Below, in pieces: positions 47,752 through 58,600 of a DNA stretch of 64,000 nt. Source of the DNA: Rhyacophila brunnea (taxonomy: Eukaryota; Arthropoda; Insecta; Trichoptera; Rhyacophilidae); NCBI GenBank assembly GCA_022495005.1, contig JAGYXB010000797.1:1-64000 (forward strand). Reading direction: 5' to 3'. A program made the translations under genes and the position numbers. Every line of letters begins with the position of its first letter. Position 1 is the first letter of the stretch. The notes below the pieces were generated by a model. The model did no database searches. It saw only the letters and a list, made by a program, of their open reading frames with translations, and was not told where the DNA came from.

Positions 47752-49142
47752 GGGGGGACATGCTCGTCGAAGGTCAAAATTGAGTTTTTATTGTATATTC
47801 AAACCATGATCCTGGACACTCCTTAAACGTTGTAGATGATCTATTTATATAATTTTAAAGCCTTATTATCCTGTATAGTTATTTTAAACATTTGATGACT
47901 GCATAAAGTATTTTTGTTACATAAAATAGTATTCTTTTAAACCTCTCGCTCTAATGTTTTAGAATATAGTCATATTTCGGTACATAACTGTGTAGTGGTG
48001 TTAAGATTTTTTACATTTATTAATTTTTAAACGCATTTATAAAACCATTAACATAATTTATTACGAGATAATTTTTGTAAAATATTCACGATAAAAAATT
48101 ATATTGATAATCTCTGTGATCCCAAATTTGACAAGAATTAGGCATTTTATTATTCAAAAAATCGGCAAGATTAACACACTTGAAGATGATTCTAAAGATA
48201 CTTATTATAAGCTATGTCTTTGACCATTCAAGTGTGATAAACATCTTATGAATAATGATTGCTTTATAATAAATATTGACCTAAGAATAAGGTAGTGTTT
48301 TTTTGAAATACGCCATTTCTTTTGTCATTCCCTAGTGGTTAAGCTACAACATACGGCCGTAGCCATAAATTGACAAACTATAATTGAAGTAGGGAGTAAA
48401 ATGATATTGACGCGCGTGTTTGAACATGTACCGTTTAAAAAAAAATAAAAAAAAATTCGGTTAAGTACATGTTCAAACACGCGCGTTAACATAATTTTTT
48501 TTCCTACTTTAATTATAGTTTGTCATTTTATGGCTACGGCCGTATGTTGTAGCTTAACCACTAGGGAATGACAAAAGAAATGGCGTATTTCAAAAAAACA
48601 CTACCTTATTCTTAGGTCAATAATTATTATAAAGCAATCATTATTCATAAGATTTTTATCACACTTGAATGGTCAAAGACATAGCTTATAAGTATCTTTA
48701 GATTCATCTTCAAATGTGTTAATCTTGCCGATTTTTTGAATAATAAAATGCCTAATTCTTGTCAAATTTGGGATCACAGAGATTATCAAAATATTTTTTT
48801 ATCGTGAATATTTTACAAAAATTATCTCGTAATAAATTATGCTAATGGTTTTATAAATGCGTTTAAAAATTAATAAATGTAAAAAAATCTTAACACCACT
48901 GCACAGTTATGTACCGAAATATGACTATATTCCAAAACATTAGAGCGAGAGGTTTAAAAGAATACTATTTTATGTAACAAAAATACTTTATGCAGTCATC
49001 AAATGTTTAAAATAACTATAAAGGATAATAAGGTTTCAAAATTATATAAATAGATTATTTACAACGTTTAAGGAGTGTCCAGGATCATGGTTTGAAAATA
49101 CAATAAAAACTCAATTTTGACCTTCGACGAGCATGTCCCCCC
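47752..49142. mobile_element. Giant foldback: 1.39-kb TTAA-flanked inverted repeat
   Basis: Left arm 47752-48431 and right arm 48465-49142 are inverted complements over about 680 bp with only a few percent mismatches. They are separated by a ~33-bp A-rich spacer. Outer ends are GGGGGGACATGCTCGTCGAA on both sides, and both are abutted by TTAA (47748-47751, 49143-49146), as in piggyBac or Kolobok insertions. No ORF of note. A transcript through it would fold into a very long hairpin. Confidence 0.95.
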
Positions 49143-49639
49143 TTAAATCAGTAAGTATCATTATTTTTATATAATATAAAAATATTACAGAGGAAAAATC
49201 TGCTCACTTTATTTCCATATTTAATGCCCATTTTCTTGAGTAATATTATTAATTAATTATGCAATGCATAATGCAATGAATACAATTATTTTTTGTGGAG
49301 ATTTTACTGTTTGATATGCTTAAATATTTTGGTAATTTATTTGTTTTGTGTGTAATTCATACATAACAGTTAAATTAAGGCTATCCTAGATTTGCGTCTC
49401 ATATTATACCGCATTTGTGCATATAAACAACATGACTCGAAACTACTTTCTGAAGTATTTTATGTATAAATCTAAACCTTTCTTATTTACCCGTATTGCG
49501 GCATTAGATATTTTTATGTACTTAGGAAACCCAAATTATTATTTTGTACGTTCGACTTGTTGCCACTGCAATACTGTTTATAGATGTCGCTAGTTTGCCG
49601 CATTGTTATTTGAAATACAACATTCAAATGGAAAAATAA

Positions 49640-49839
49640 TTCAATTAGTGGTATGTAAATATCTATGTCGGTTAAAATGGCTACGTGCCGGACATGTGGC
49701 TCATCGAGTGAAAAAATTAGGCCCTAAAATCATCCACTATATCTCTAAAGTTCAGTGGACAAACGTGGCAGTGAATAACTGGGTACTGAGTAGAATGGAC
49801 GGAAGTATCTACAGCTCCAAGTCCACATTAAGCATTTGA
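49640..49839 (+). pseudogene. Possible LINE reverse-transcriptase tail relic
   Basis: The frame reads CRLKWLRAGHVAHRVKKLGP, then later SKVQWTNVAVNNWVLSRMDG. A LKWxGHVxR motif followed by a W-rich tail is typical of the C-terminus of insect non-LTR retrotransposon polymerases. Only ~60 residues, so weak. Confidence 0.25.
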
Positions 49840-50584
49840 AAGAATCCGTTGAAAGTGCTCAGGGCATGTATTCTATATTCTTTTTGACACTACAACTGGC
49901 CACGAGGTCCAATAATAGTAGTATATGCCAATGTTTGGGGAGAAGCTTACCACTTGTGACTATGGTTGGTGCTGCGATTCATCGATTTTTTTTATAATCT
50001 ACACCAGGATAGTCTTAATTCATTCATAATATGGTACACGGCTGTAAGTGCCTGTACAGTGACAGCTATTTTTGAAGGTGTGGCAATTTACAATGAATGA
50101 TACTCATAAATAAATGGGTAAAAAATGTAGATTTTATGATAATAATCTTTGTTATTGTATAATATTTTGTGTAATGATAGGTAATTAAAATTATTATTTA
50201 AACTTTGGGTGCATAATATTCTGTATAATGCTAGTTTATTCATACATTCATAATAGAAAAAGAAGTATCTAGTACTTCAGGATAAATAAAGAAACCGTCT
50301 CATCATTGAATTTTGTATAATTTAGAATATTTACTTTGCTAAACTTTGTTTTCGATAGCAAACGGTTGTATTATAATGTTTACCTTGACACATAAAGAAA
50401 TGTGTTTTGTGCTAGGAACACTGAAAATTGACAGCTATTATTTGTCAGCATTTTTAAATTACACACGTTGGACATCCATCTGAACCCAATGGAATAATTA
50501 TTATGGATTATTACAAGTTCAATAATTGACGAGTTAAAAATGTATGTAAGGTGGCAATGACATCTTAAAAAAACATTGTTTTAA

Positions 50585-50931
50585 GACGATACGTCGGTGA
50601 AACAGCAAATAATTTTCAACTATAGGCGTGACGAAATTTTGGACTCGCTGGCATTCGGAGAGCGACCGTCGAGGTGTGAATATGTCAATTTGTTTCGTGA
50701 TGGCGAGGGGGGTATTAATTCTTAAATCGTGCAAAGATGACTAAAAACGTTACCCATTTACTTAAAAAAGAAAACATGTCAATGAATATATTATTATTGT
50801 TACTAATAGAACAATAAACAGAACATTAAATGGACGCATGTTGGATTTATATGACAATCGACAAGCGACCCGCAATCCGCGCATCGCCTAGCCACAATCT
50901 TTTTAGGCCATGCCTCAACTGAGGTATAGCC
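50585..50931. mobile_element. TTAA-flanked MITE, copy 2
   Basis: Same ends (GACGATACGTCGGT / GGCTATACCTCAGT) and TTAA on each side (50581-50584, 50932-50935). Lacks about 30 bp near the right end relative to copy 1. It lies about 240 bp upstream of the UBE2R catalytic exon. Confidence 0.82.
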
Positions 50932-51170
50932 TTAACAAGTGCACAGTTTGCTGTATAAACAGAAAAAAAAACAATACTGTATGTTTGTAAAGAGAGAAAT
51001 ATTCTATGAAAGTATCAGCCTAATGACAGCGGAATTGTTCTTCTGTTGTAAATATTTGGTTTGTAACTCGGCTGTGAGTATTGTTAAAAATAAAAAAATT
51101 ACAGTTAGGCTTTCTTGTTATTGATTAGTCCAAATTCTTTATAGTAATAGTATTTTTTGTTGTTTTCCAG

Positions 51171-51403
51171 AACGGAGATCTGTGCATCTCGATCCTCCAC
51201 CCACCGGTGGACGACCCGCAGAGCGGAGAGCTGCCGTGCGAACGCTGGAATCCTACCCAGAACGTGCGCACCATCCTGCTGTCTGTCATCTCACTGTTGA
51301 ATGAGCCCAACACCTTCAGCCCGGCCAATGTGGACGCGTCCGTTATGTACCGCCGTTGGCGCGACACCAAGGGAAAAGACAAAGAATATGAAAATATTAT
51401 CAG
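51171..51403 (+). CDS. UBE2R2: UBE2R exon with catalytic cysteine and acidic loop
   Basis: The acceptor is a T-rich tract ending in ttttccag (51163-51170). The first codon is AAC (Asn) in phase 0, and the catalytic Cys codon is TGC at 51183-51185. The exon carries the whole acidic loop and the C-terminal half of the UBC domain. It ends in two bases of an Arg codon before the donor gtgagg at 51404. GC content is clearly higher than in the surrounding AT-rich DNA, as expected for conserved coding sequence. Confidence 0.96.
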
Positions 51404-54400
51404 GTGAGGATGTCACTAGAAATAGTGAGACTCATAAGATTGACTAAATGTAAATAATTACAAGATAAAAAAAACTTTTTATATACCACGTTTTAAAATT
51501 TTTTGTTAAATCATATAAACTTGACAATTCTATGTATTAATAAATACTTTTTTTTTGTACTTTATAGAAATACTGAAATGTCATTTTGTCAATTCATATT
51601 GGTTTCCATAGTAACGCACGTATATATTAATAATTTAGTTGCTAGGACCCCCTTAGCAACCAATAATGGTGTCGAAATAACTTTCCATACAAAACAGAAT
51701 TAACTGAAAATGAATTCAATTCTGCTTAAAGAAGGCTAAAAGTATTAAAAGAATGCATTGTCTTCGTGTTCTGATATATTCTAAAAGTTTTAAATGTCTA
51801 GCTAGTCGGGAAGTTAGTTAAAAATCTTCAATCGTCCAATACAAATCTTGGACAAACAAGAATACGAGCTAATAAAAACGTGATGAAAAGTATATTGTTT
51901 GATATGCTATTCCAGTGTGGCAAAAGAGGAAACGTGGACAAATTGTCTTGTAGAAACTTATTTTCATTTTTTATTTTATTTATTTGATATGCATATTTTT
52001 TCCGAAAGATTTTTGTAAAAAGGTAATTTGACACACTTATAGAAAAGGTTTCACCATCCCTGGTCTAGTGGTTGCATTTGTGTGCGGCCTAATATTTATT
52101 TATGATTACTGAGTCGTGAATCTGCAACTGCACAATAAACCCTCGATTAAAAGCAGCTCAAGGTGTTATGTAATGTCATTTATGTCATGTGTGGTGTAAT
52201 GTTTGAAGCAGGTGGTGGAAATGTCTCGAAGAGCTCTTAAGCGGTTCTATGCCTTCAGCGAGTTATCTCGCTCTATGAGGTTGACTGGCCGGCACATACA
52301 AATTTCACGTGTTATCTCGTCGGACTTTAAACTCAAATTATTAGCCACTGTCGATTGATTTGCATAATCTAAAAAATTAAACACACAGTGACATCTGTTT
52401 GAATAATTATGAAATACTAAGATACAAATTATCGGTATTACAGTGATTGTAGTAAGAGCTTCGCTTTACATTTAACGTGTGTCGTTAAAAATCTGCAGCA
52501 CGTCAGATACTGCCGTAGTAATATCGTGAGGCACAGAAAAGGTTTTTCAATTCATACTGATTAGTAGAAGATTTGAACAAACAAATATAAATCATAGATT
52601 TTCTTAATAAATAATACTCAGATGTTCAGTTTATCCATGTTTTACTATGCACCCCTCCCCATCATTATCCTGGATAATCGGGTGTTCACTGTTTTGAAGC
52701 ACCTTTATTTATGTGATTATTTCTCATTTCAGAAAACAAGCACAGGTAGCGAAAATCGAAGCGGAAAAGGAAGGAATAGTTGTACCTCTTACGCTAGAAG
52801 ACTATTGCATTAAAACTAAAGTTAAGCCTCAGCCACAAGAACCTCCGGTAAGACCATCTTTCATTTTAAACAACACTAATTAAACATACCCACCACACAA
52901 TCACTTTATCAAAAATATCATTTTTTAATTATGAATTTTATAGAATTGTATTTCATTAGTACTTGCTCTGTGCAAAAGGATTACCTCTTTACGGTTATTT
53001 GTTGTAATTTTATAATAAATAATTACAAAATAAAAAGAAGTTTTTATATACGTTTTTAAATTTTCTGTTGAATCATATAAACTTGACTTTAATTTTGACA
53101 TTTCATATTGATTTCCATAGTAATGCACGTATATATTAATAATTTAGTTGCTAGGACCCCACGGAATTCTTCCGAAATAACTTGTCATACAAAACAGAAT
53201 TAACTGAAAATGAATTCAATTCTACTTAAAGATGGCTAAAAGTATTAAAAGAATGCACTGGCATCATGTTCTGATATATTCTAAAAGTTTCAAATGTCTA
53301 GTTAGTGGGAAAGTTAGTTAAAAATCGATTGCAAGATCTGTACTGGATAAAAAACCACCGGACAAATAAGAATATGACCTAATAAAAACATTGTAAAATA
53401 AAGCAAGACTGTCATATTTATAATGTGATACTTTTGCACGAAGAAGCCAAAAAAATCTTTTAAATTGCAGTCACTTACACTATGCACATAGTATTATTAA
53501 AATTATTCCAAGAAAATTTTGTTACTAATAAATCAAAGAGCCTCTGCGATGAGAAGGTTATAGGGTTTCCACATCATCTTTTTTACTTGACAGATAGTAG
53601 GGTTATATACAAATTTACATTCGTCGTTGAAAATAGAAAAATGTGTAACTCCGTTTTAACCGAAAATTGACTTTGAATGCCATCTAGTGGCCATTGTTAA
53701 TATCTACCCGTTTTGCAAATGATCTAATTCCAAAAAAATTGTTACCTACACAATTTTTTAGTTTCAACGACAATTTTACATTTAGCTGTAGCACAGTTCT
53801 CCGAGAGCTGTCTCACCGGAAGAGATAGCTGTATACCGTTGAGATCAAAAACCTACATGCAAACAGTAATATTCCAATTAATTGTGTTAGATTCAATAAT
53901 AACATTAATTTGATCTTTGATAGATATGACTCGATACTTACGAGCATCTACCAGAATTTTATATTAATTATTCGATATTTGTATTTCTAATTTACTTACC
54001 TACCTATTTTATTCTGATGGTTTTTATTATATAATATTTTGTAGATGTATTTAGACATGAATTTAATCTCAATACTATATGGCCATCTATTTCCGAGATA
54101 ACATCTCACAATCAACTGTGATACGGTCAACTGCATTATGTACAAATTTCTGAACACTGAATAGTACGAGGGTGGGTCAATAAGTCCTTAGAAAAGCCGA
54201 CAGGTGGCGCGACTAGTACTGTAAGCGGTTTGTTTTCATGCAGCGGCACTACCGATTCAGTATGCTGCGAAGTTTCAATCAGATTGGTCGGGTTGTTGTG
54301 TGTTTCTCGTACATTTAAAAAAAAAATTGCTTGTGGAAAATGGAAAAATGGAAAATGGAGAAAATTGAGTTTAGAGCTGTTATTAAACATTTTAATATAA

Positions 54401-55656
54401 AAGGGTTAACAGCAAAGGAAATAAAAAATGAGTTAGATTTAGTTCACGGCATATCTGCTCCTTCACTTGCAACTATTTATAACTGGTTAAATAAATTTAA
54501 ACGTGGTCGTACATCAACAAAGGATGAACCACGCTCAGGACGTCCTGTAGAGGTGACTACACCAGAAATGATCAATAAAATCCACGATATGGTGTTAAGT
54601 GACCGAAGATTAAAGTTGAGTGAGATAATTGAGGTTACAGGGATCTCAAAAGGTAGCGTCATTTCTATTTTACATGACAAATTGGGCATGAAAAATATTT
54701 CTGCAAGATGGGTGCCGCGTTTGCTCACAGTCGACAATAAACGCAATAGGGTGGTGGCCTCTAAAGCCCTGTTGTCGCTCATGCAACGCAATCCGGATGA
54801 ATTTTTTCGTCGCTTTGTGACTGTAGATGAAACATGGATACACCACTATACTCCCGAGACGAAAGAACAGTCAAAGCAGTGGATTGCGAAAGGCGAACCA
54901 TGTCCAAAGAAGGCGAAAACCGTAAAATCAGCTGGTAAGGTTTTGGCTACTGTATTTTGGGATGCACGTGAAATTATTTTCGTTGACTATTTGGAAAAAG
55001 GAAAAACAATAACAGGGGATTATTATGCATCTTTATTGGACCAGCTAAAAAACAAAATTGAAGAAAAACGGCCTCATTTAAACAGGAAAAAAATCCTCTT
55101 TCATCAGGACAATGCCCGTGTTCACACATGTTTACGATCAATGGCTAAAATTGAAGAATTGAAGTTCGAATTGGTCGACCACCCACCGTATTCGCCAGAT
55201 TTAGCCCCCAGTGACTTTTTCCTTTTCCCAAACTTAAAAAAATGGCTAAGTGGACAACGTTTTTTTTCAAATGAAGAAGTCATCGATCGGACAAATGCTT
55301 ATTTTGAGGACCTTCCGAAAACTTATTTTTCTGACGGTTTAAAAAATATTGAGAAACGTCTAACCAAGTATATTGAGCTCCAAGGAGATTATGTTGAGAA
55401 ATAAAAAAAAAATACAAAAATAAAAACTGTTTTAATGCTTTTTTCTAAGGAATTATTGACCCACCCTCGTAGATTAGAAATAGTTAGTTGCATTGGTATC
55501 GTTTCACACTTTGTAATGTGAATGTTATCTTGTTTCCAGCTTGACATGACAGACTTCTACGATGATGACTACGATCTTGACACAGACGACGATGACCAGT
55601 CGGGAGCGGAGTCCGATTATCAGGATGGAGACGACAGCGGCAACGGCGAGTCGTGA
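51171..55656 (+). CDS. UBE2R2: UBE2R-type ubiquitin-conjugating enzyme E2 (CDC34/UBE2R2 homologue), C-terminal 3 exons; N-terminus missing
   Basis: Three exons join in frame: 51171-51403, 52733-52847 and 55540-55656. They encode about 154 residues ending in a stop. Family knowledge: UBE2R enzymes receive ubiquitin from E1 on an active-site Cys and build K48 chains on substrates of SCF (cullin-RING) ligases in nucleus and cytosol. Visible in sequence: the start of the segment reads NGDLCISILH with the catalytic Cys at residue 5. It is followed by the HPPVDDPQSGELPCERW acidic loop insertion that marks UBE2R/UBE2G E2s, then the conserved SLLNEPNTFSPANVDASVMY block. A charged helix and a very Asp/Glu-rich tail follow, known in the family for docking on the cullin basic canyon. 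Splice junctions are GT-AG with phases that match (0, 2, 0). The first ~95 residues, including the N-terminal helix and the first half of the UBC fold, are not encoded by any exon I could find at 1-51170. They must lie far upstream. UBE2R1 versus UBE2R2 is not meaningful in insects; the family call is firm. Confidence 0.95.
51404..52732 (+). other. UBE2R intron with MITE insertion
   Basis: A 1,329-bp GT-AG intron. It holds one copy of the TTACAA-family MITE (51458-51885) close to the donor. No coding exon was seen in the remaining ~850 bp, which are AT-rich. Confidence 0.85.
51458..51885 (+). mobile_element. TTACAA-family MITE, copy 5 (UBE2R intron)
   Basis: Starts ttacaagataaaaaaaactt and contains cgcacgtatatattaataat and agctagtcgggaagttagtt. 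The right end is eroded (aataaaaacgtgatga). Located 55 bp downstream of the donor of the catalytic exon. Confidence 0.85.
52733..52847 (+). CDS. UBE2R2: UBE2R exon, post-UBC helix
   Basis: The acceptor is ttctcatttcag (52721-52732). The first base completes the split Arg codon, then 38 codons read KQAQVAKIEAEKEGIVVPL, followed by TLEDYCIKTKVKPQPQEPP. The segment VPLTLEDYCIKTK is the hallmark of insect CDC34 between the UBC fold and the acidic tail. The donor is gtaaga at 52848. The exon is flanked on both sides by direct copies of the same MITE (51458-51885 and 53023-53396). Confidence 0.95.
53023..53396 (+). mobile_element. TTACAA-family MITE, copy 6 (UBE2R last intron)
   Basis: Starts ttacaaaataaaaagaagtt, ends gacctaataaaaacattgtaa. 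Same orientation as copy 5, so the exon 52733-52847 lies between two direct repeats. Confidence 0.85.
54167..55469 (+). mobile_element. Complete mariner transposon (DD34D) in UBE2R intron
   Basis: A 1,303-bp element flanked by TA dinucleotides (54165-54166 and 55470-55471). Terminal inverted repeats start CGAGGGTGGGTCAATAAG on the left and agree over about 25 bp with one mismatch (AAGTCC versus AATTCC). It encloses one uninterrupted transposase ORF on the + strand, the same direction as UBE2R. TIR identity, exact TA target duplication and the open reading frame indicate a recent insertion that may still be mobile. It lies wholly inside an intron. Confidence 0.97.
54340..55404 (+). CDS. Mariner transposase, apparently intact
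   Basis: 354 codons from the ATG at 54340 (the open frame extends three codons further 5' with no ATG). The role is cut-and-paste transposition of the enclosing element. The N-terminal ~120 residues form the paired helix-turn-helix DNA-binding region (IYNWLNKFKRGRTSTKDEPR, then SGRP linker). The catalytic triad is complete: first Asp in TVDETWIHHY, second in FHQDNARVHT, third in YSPDLAPSDFFLF. The last two are separated by 34 residues, giving DD34D. The C-terminal EEVIDRTNAYFEDLP stretch is also typical. No stop or frameshift. Length is as usual for the family (about 345-355 aa). Confidence 0.96.
   Translation: MEKWKMEKIEFRAVIKHFNIKGLTAKEIKNELDLVHGISAPSLATIYNWLNKFKRGRTSTKDEPRSGRPVEVTTPEMINKIHDMVLSDRRLKLSEIIEVTGISKGSVISILHDKLGMKNISARWVPRLLTVDNKRNRVVASKALLSLMQRNPDEFFRRFVTVDETWIHHYTPETKEQSKQWIAKGEPCPKKAKTVKSAGKVLATVFWDAREIIFVDYLEKGKTITGDYYASLLDQLKNKIEEKRPHLNRKKILFHQDNARVHTCLRSMAKIEELKFELVDHPPYSPDLAPSDFFLFPNLKKWLSGQRFFSNEEVIDRTNAYFEDLPKTYFSDGLKNIEKRLTKYIELQGDYVEK
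55540..55656 (+). CDS. UBE2R2: UBE2R terminal exon, acidic tail
   Basis: The acceptor is ttgtttccag (55530-55539). There are 38 codons plus TGA, starting LDMTDFYDDDYDLDTDDDD and ending in GDDSGNGES. The Asp/Glu-rich tail is the family feature that gives fast binding to the cullin subunit. A candidate poly(A) signal AATAAA occurs at 55858-55863. The real 3' UTR could be longer, because the next 6.8 kb contain no recognisable gene until the maspardin exon. Confidence 0.94.
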   Translation, partial: LDMTDFYDDDYDLDTDDDDQSGAESDYQDGDDSGNGES

Positions 55657-58600
55657 ACTCGCAAACACAATTCCGTCCAATGTATATCTAACCGAACACC
55701 AACGCACACCGCACCGCAAAAATGCAACCAATGCGCCATTCCACAGGTCATCGCAACTGGGCACGGTCAATAAGTTGTTTTATTGGGTCGGTCAATAATC
55801 AATATTGTTGATCAATGATTATAAAATGTCATGGTTAGTAATGAACAGTATCGGTTAATAAAATAAATCAATGCTGTCCATTAGTAACTTATGTTGTATA
55901 ACCATATTTTTGCAATACCCGTTCCTCGAAGATAATCCCTTTGCTTGTTTTCACATCATCACAGATGTCTCAGTAGACCGGTCTACTCGGATCGTTAATT
56001 TTTTTAATCAAACTCCTACAGCCGTTTATTTGTCGAATTAGTGAGGCAATACCGCAAAGAAGTACCAAACGATATGTCTTAGAATGTATTACATGCAAAT
56101 CGCCATGTTGAATTTCACTCCTGCCATCGTCGGGTGCTTCTCAATCATGTTACTGTATGAATTATTAGGTGATATATCACGTTGTTGACGTCTCGCTCAA
56201 TCCTCGTTTGATGCGTGTTGCCGTATTTAAAATTAAAAAAAAAAAAACAATAAATTGTTGAATAGGTATGTAAAATATTATTAATTCTAAAATTGTCACT
56301 CTCGCTGCCGCGTGCTTTCTTCGGTGATATAAAATAATGTAAAAAAAAAGGAAACGTAAAAAAATTATTGGTACTATAATAATTAAATTACGATAATATT
56401 AATGTATTACTAGACATGTTTGTAGTTTTTGACGGATCTCATTTGTGGCTAAACAGGACGCCGGTGACTCTGAGAATGTGTTTTACATCTTTTTAATAAC
56501 TCGACTCATCTGAGACCAATTGAGGTGCTGTGGTTAAAATGAGTAAAACAACTTCAAAGTTAAATATACGATTGGAAATTTTACGTAACCGTTTTTAACA
56601 TTCTGTAATTAATGTAGTCTCCTTCTCAAATAATTAAAAAAATATTGATATTCCTTTATGTTTAATTATTTTTAACATTTGATAGAGGACAAGTCAAGCC
56701 AAAAACATTAAAATTATATACAGTTGCTTGCTATGAAAATAATAATGATTTTTTTAACACCGTTGTTGGTCTATATCTTTACATACAAAGTGTACATGGT
56801 TGAATCTTGTTTCAAGCGTAAATAAGTATTTGGTGGTAATTTTTAAACCATACGTCACGTGTACTCATTTTTAATCTTCAGCGCCTCAATCGAACATTCA
56901 GTTGCGTGTCGTTATAGATCAAGCGACTTTTCTGCAATACTAAAATAATTAACTAGCTTTAAAGCTTTTTATTTACTGCAAAGTTGGATGCTACTACTGA
57001 CATCTAGTAATGAAATTACGAAATGTGACGAAGATTTGTTATTCTAGCACTAAATGCCACTCTTAACTATTAAACTCTACCTTACGTTTAGGTTTTTGTG
57101 ATTGATATCTATTTTTTTTTGATCTGTGTACGCATTAACTGTCAAAATTCAACTGTCCCTTTCTTTTAAATGGTTTATTACTGCCTGCCTGGTTTGACAA
57201 TGGTTTGTGTGAAAGGGTTCACATTTTATTGCCGGTGTATTGGAAGGTAATTTACATACAGAGTAATAGATACTTACTGAAACTATATTGTATATGCAAA
57301 GTTAAATAAATTTGGTACATGTTCATTATTATTTTAAGCACTGTCGTGAGATTCAGATGTCAAAGTTACGAGGTATATAATTTTCTCTGCTGTATTCCTA
57401 TTCATATCAGCACCGTATTAATAATTGGTGGGTATATTTTGGTTTAAGTTCTATTTTTTAGATGTTTTAATATTTATTATTTTTTCATACATTGTCACTA
57501 TTTTTTACTATTTTTTTCTCATCTAGATTATCGATCGATCTCTCACTCTAGTTTGTACACGTCCCCTGCTATGTCTGTTCACTTTCTCTACTGATCTAAT
57601 ATTTTAAAGATATAAAAAATGAATACGGATGAAGCTAGATCGATAGGGAACGTTAGCCGAAATGGTAGTAGTTATGATTAGTTCTGTTCAAAAATCACGA
57701 ATCTTCATAACAAAACTGACACATATTTGTAGCATAAGAGACTATAACTATTGATGCAAAGAAAAACCTCGGCAAATGCTTTTCTAAAACATATTATTAC
57801 TGACACACAATAAAACCTTTTTAACTGTTGCTCGTAAACAATGTTTGGCACGTGATCGCACAGCATTGCGGGCCGTGATTAGTTTCTTTGTCGCGTAACG
57901 TGTCTTTATATAGCAGTTTTAACAGTTACCCGCTGACAAACTTTTTTTTCTTTTGAAGAACCTTTCTTATTTGTTTAATTAAATACATATTATTAAAAAC
58001 AGCTAAACTTACCGATTGGCTAATTTTTTAATTACATATTCAGAAAATCTATTTTAACTTTAAATAGCGGATTATTGAATTTAACATACGCCGTTTTACT
58101 GTACCTACATGAATATATTTTTTGTCAAAATGTGCTACATTCTCGAATAAGGACAATTAGTATTCTATGTTTATAAACAAATAATTTCTATGCTAATTCA
58201 CCAACACTAAGAAAATCAATAATTTGTTTATATACCTAGACAGATTATCATAAATGACTGTATTATGTAATACTGCCCTGTATATTTACTGAATGGTATT
58301 TGTGGTAACATCAGTGTACTTATATAATACACATGGGTATATCTACAATTGGCATTTGTAAGTAATTGACAGTTAAAATAATTCGAATTAAACCACCATT
58401 GCAAAGTTTCTCTGGCATACAAATACACAAATCATATTATTGTAATTTAAATGCATAAATTTATGGTACACCTCCACATCTTTCATTGATTCAAAAAATG
58501 TAGTTATTATTATTGGTATTTTAATATAATAATAATTGTTACATATTATTGTGAAGTATTTCTTTAGAATTTGGCGATATAGTATTATAAATAAAAGCTT

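Larger units (their letters stand above)
52848..55539 (+). other. UBE2R last intron with MITE and mariner insertions
   Basis: A 2,692-bp GT-AG intron carrying a second direct copy of the TTACAA-family MITE (53023-53396) and a complete mariner (54167-55469). The mariner right end lies only about 70 bp from the splice acceptor. Without the two transposons the intron would be about 1 kb. Confidence 0.85.

Noticed and set aside
1..51170. Upstream UBE2R exons (helix 1, FPxDYPYSPP region)
   Set aside because: Searched for coding traces by eye; none of the open frames shows the family motifs, so none is reported.
55525..55798. ORFs on both strands over the last UBE2R exon
   Set aside because: Shadows of the real acidic-tail exon (55540-55656).
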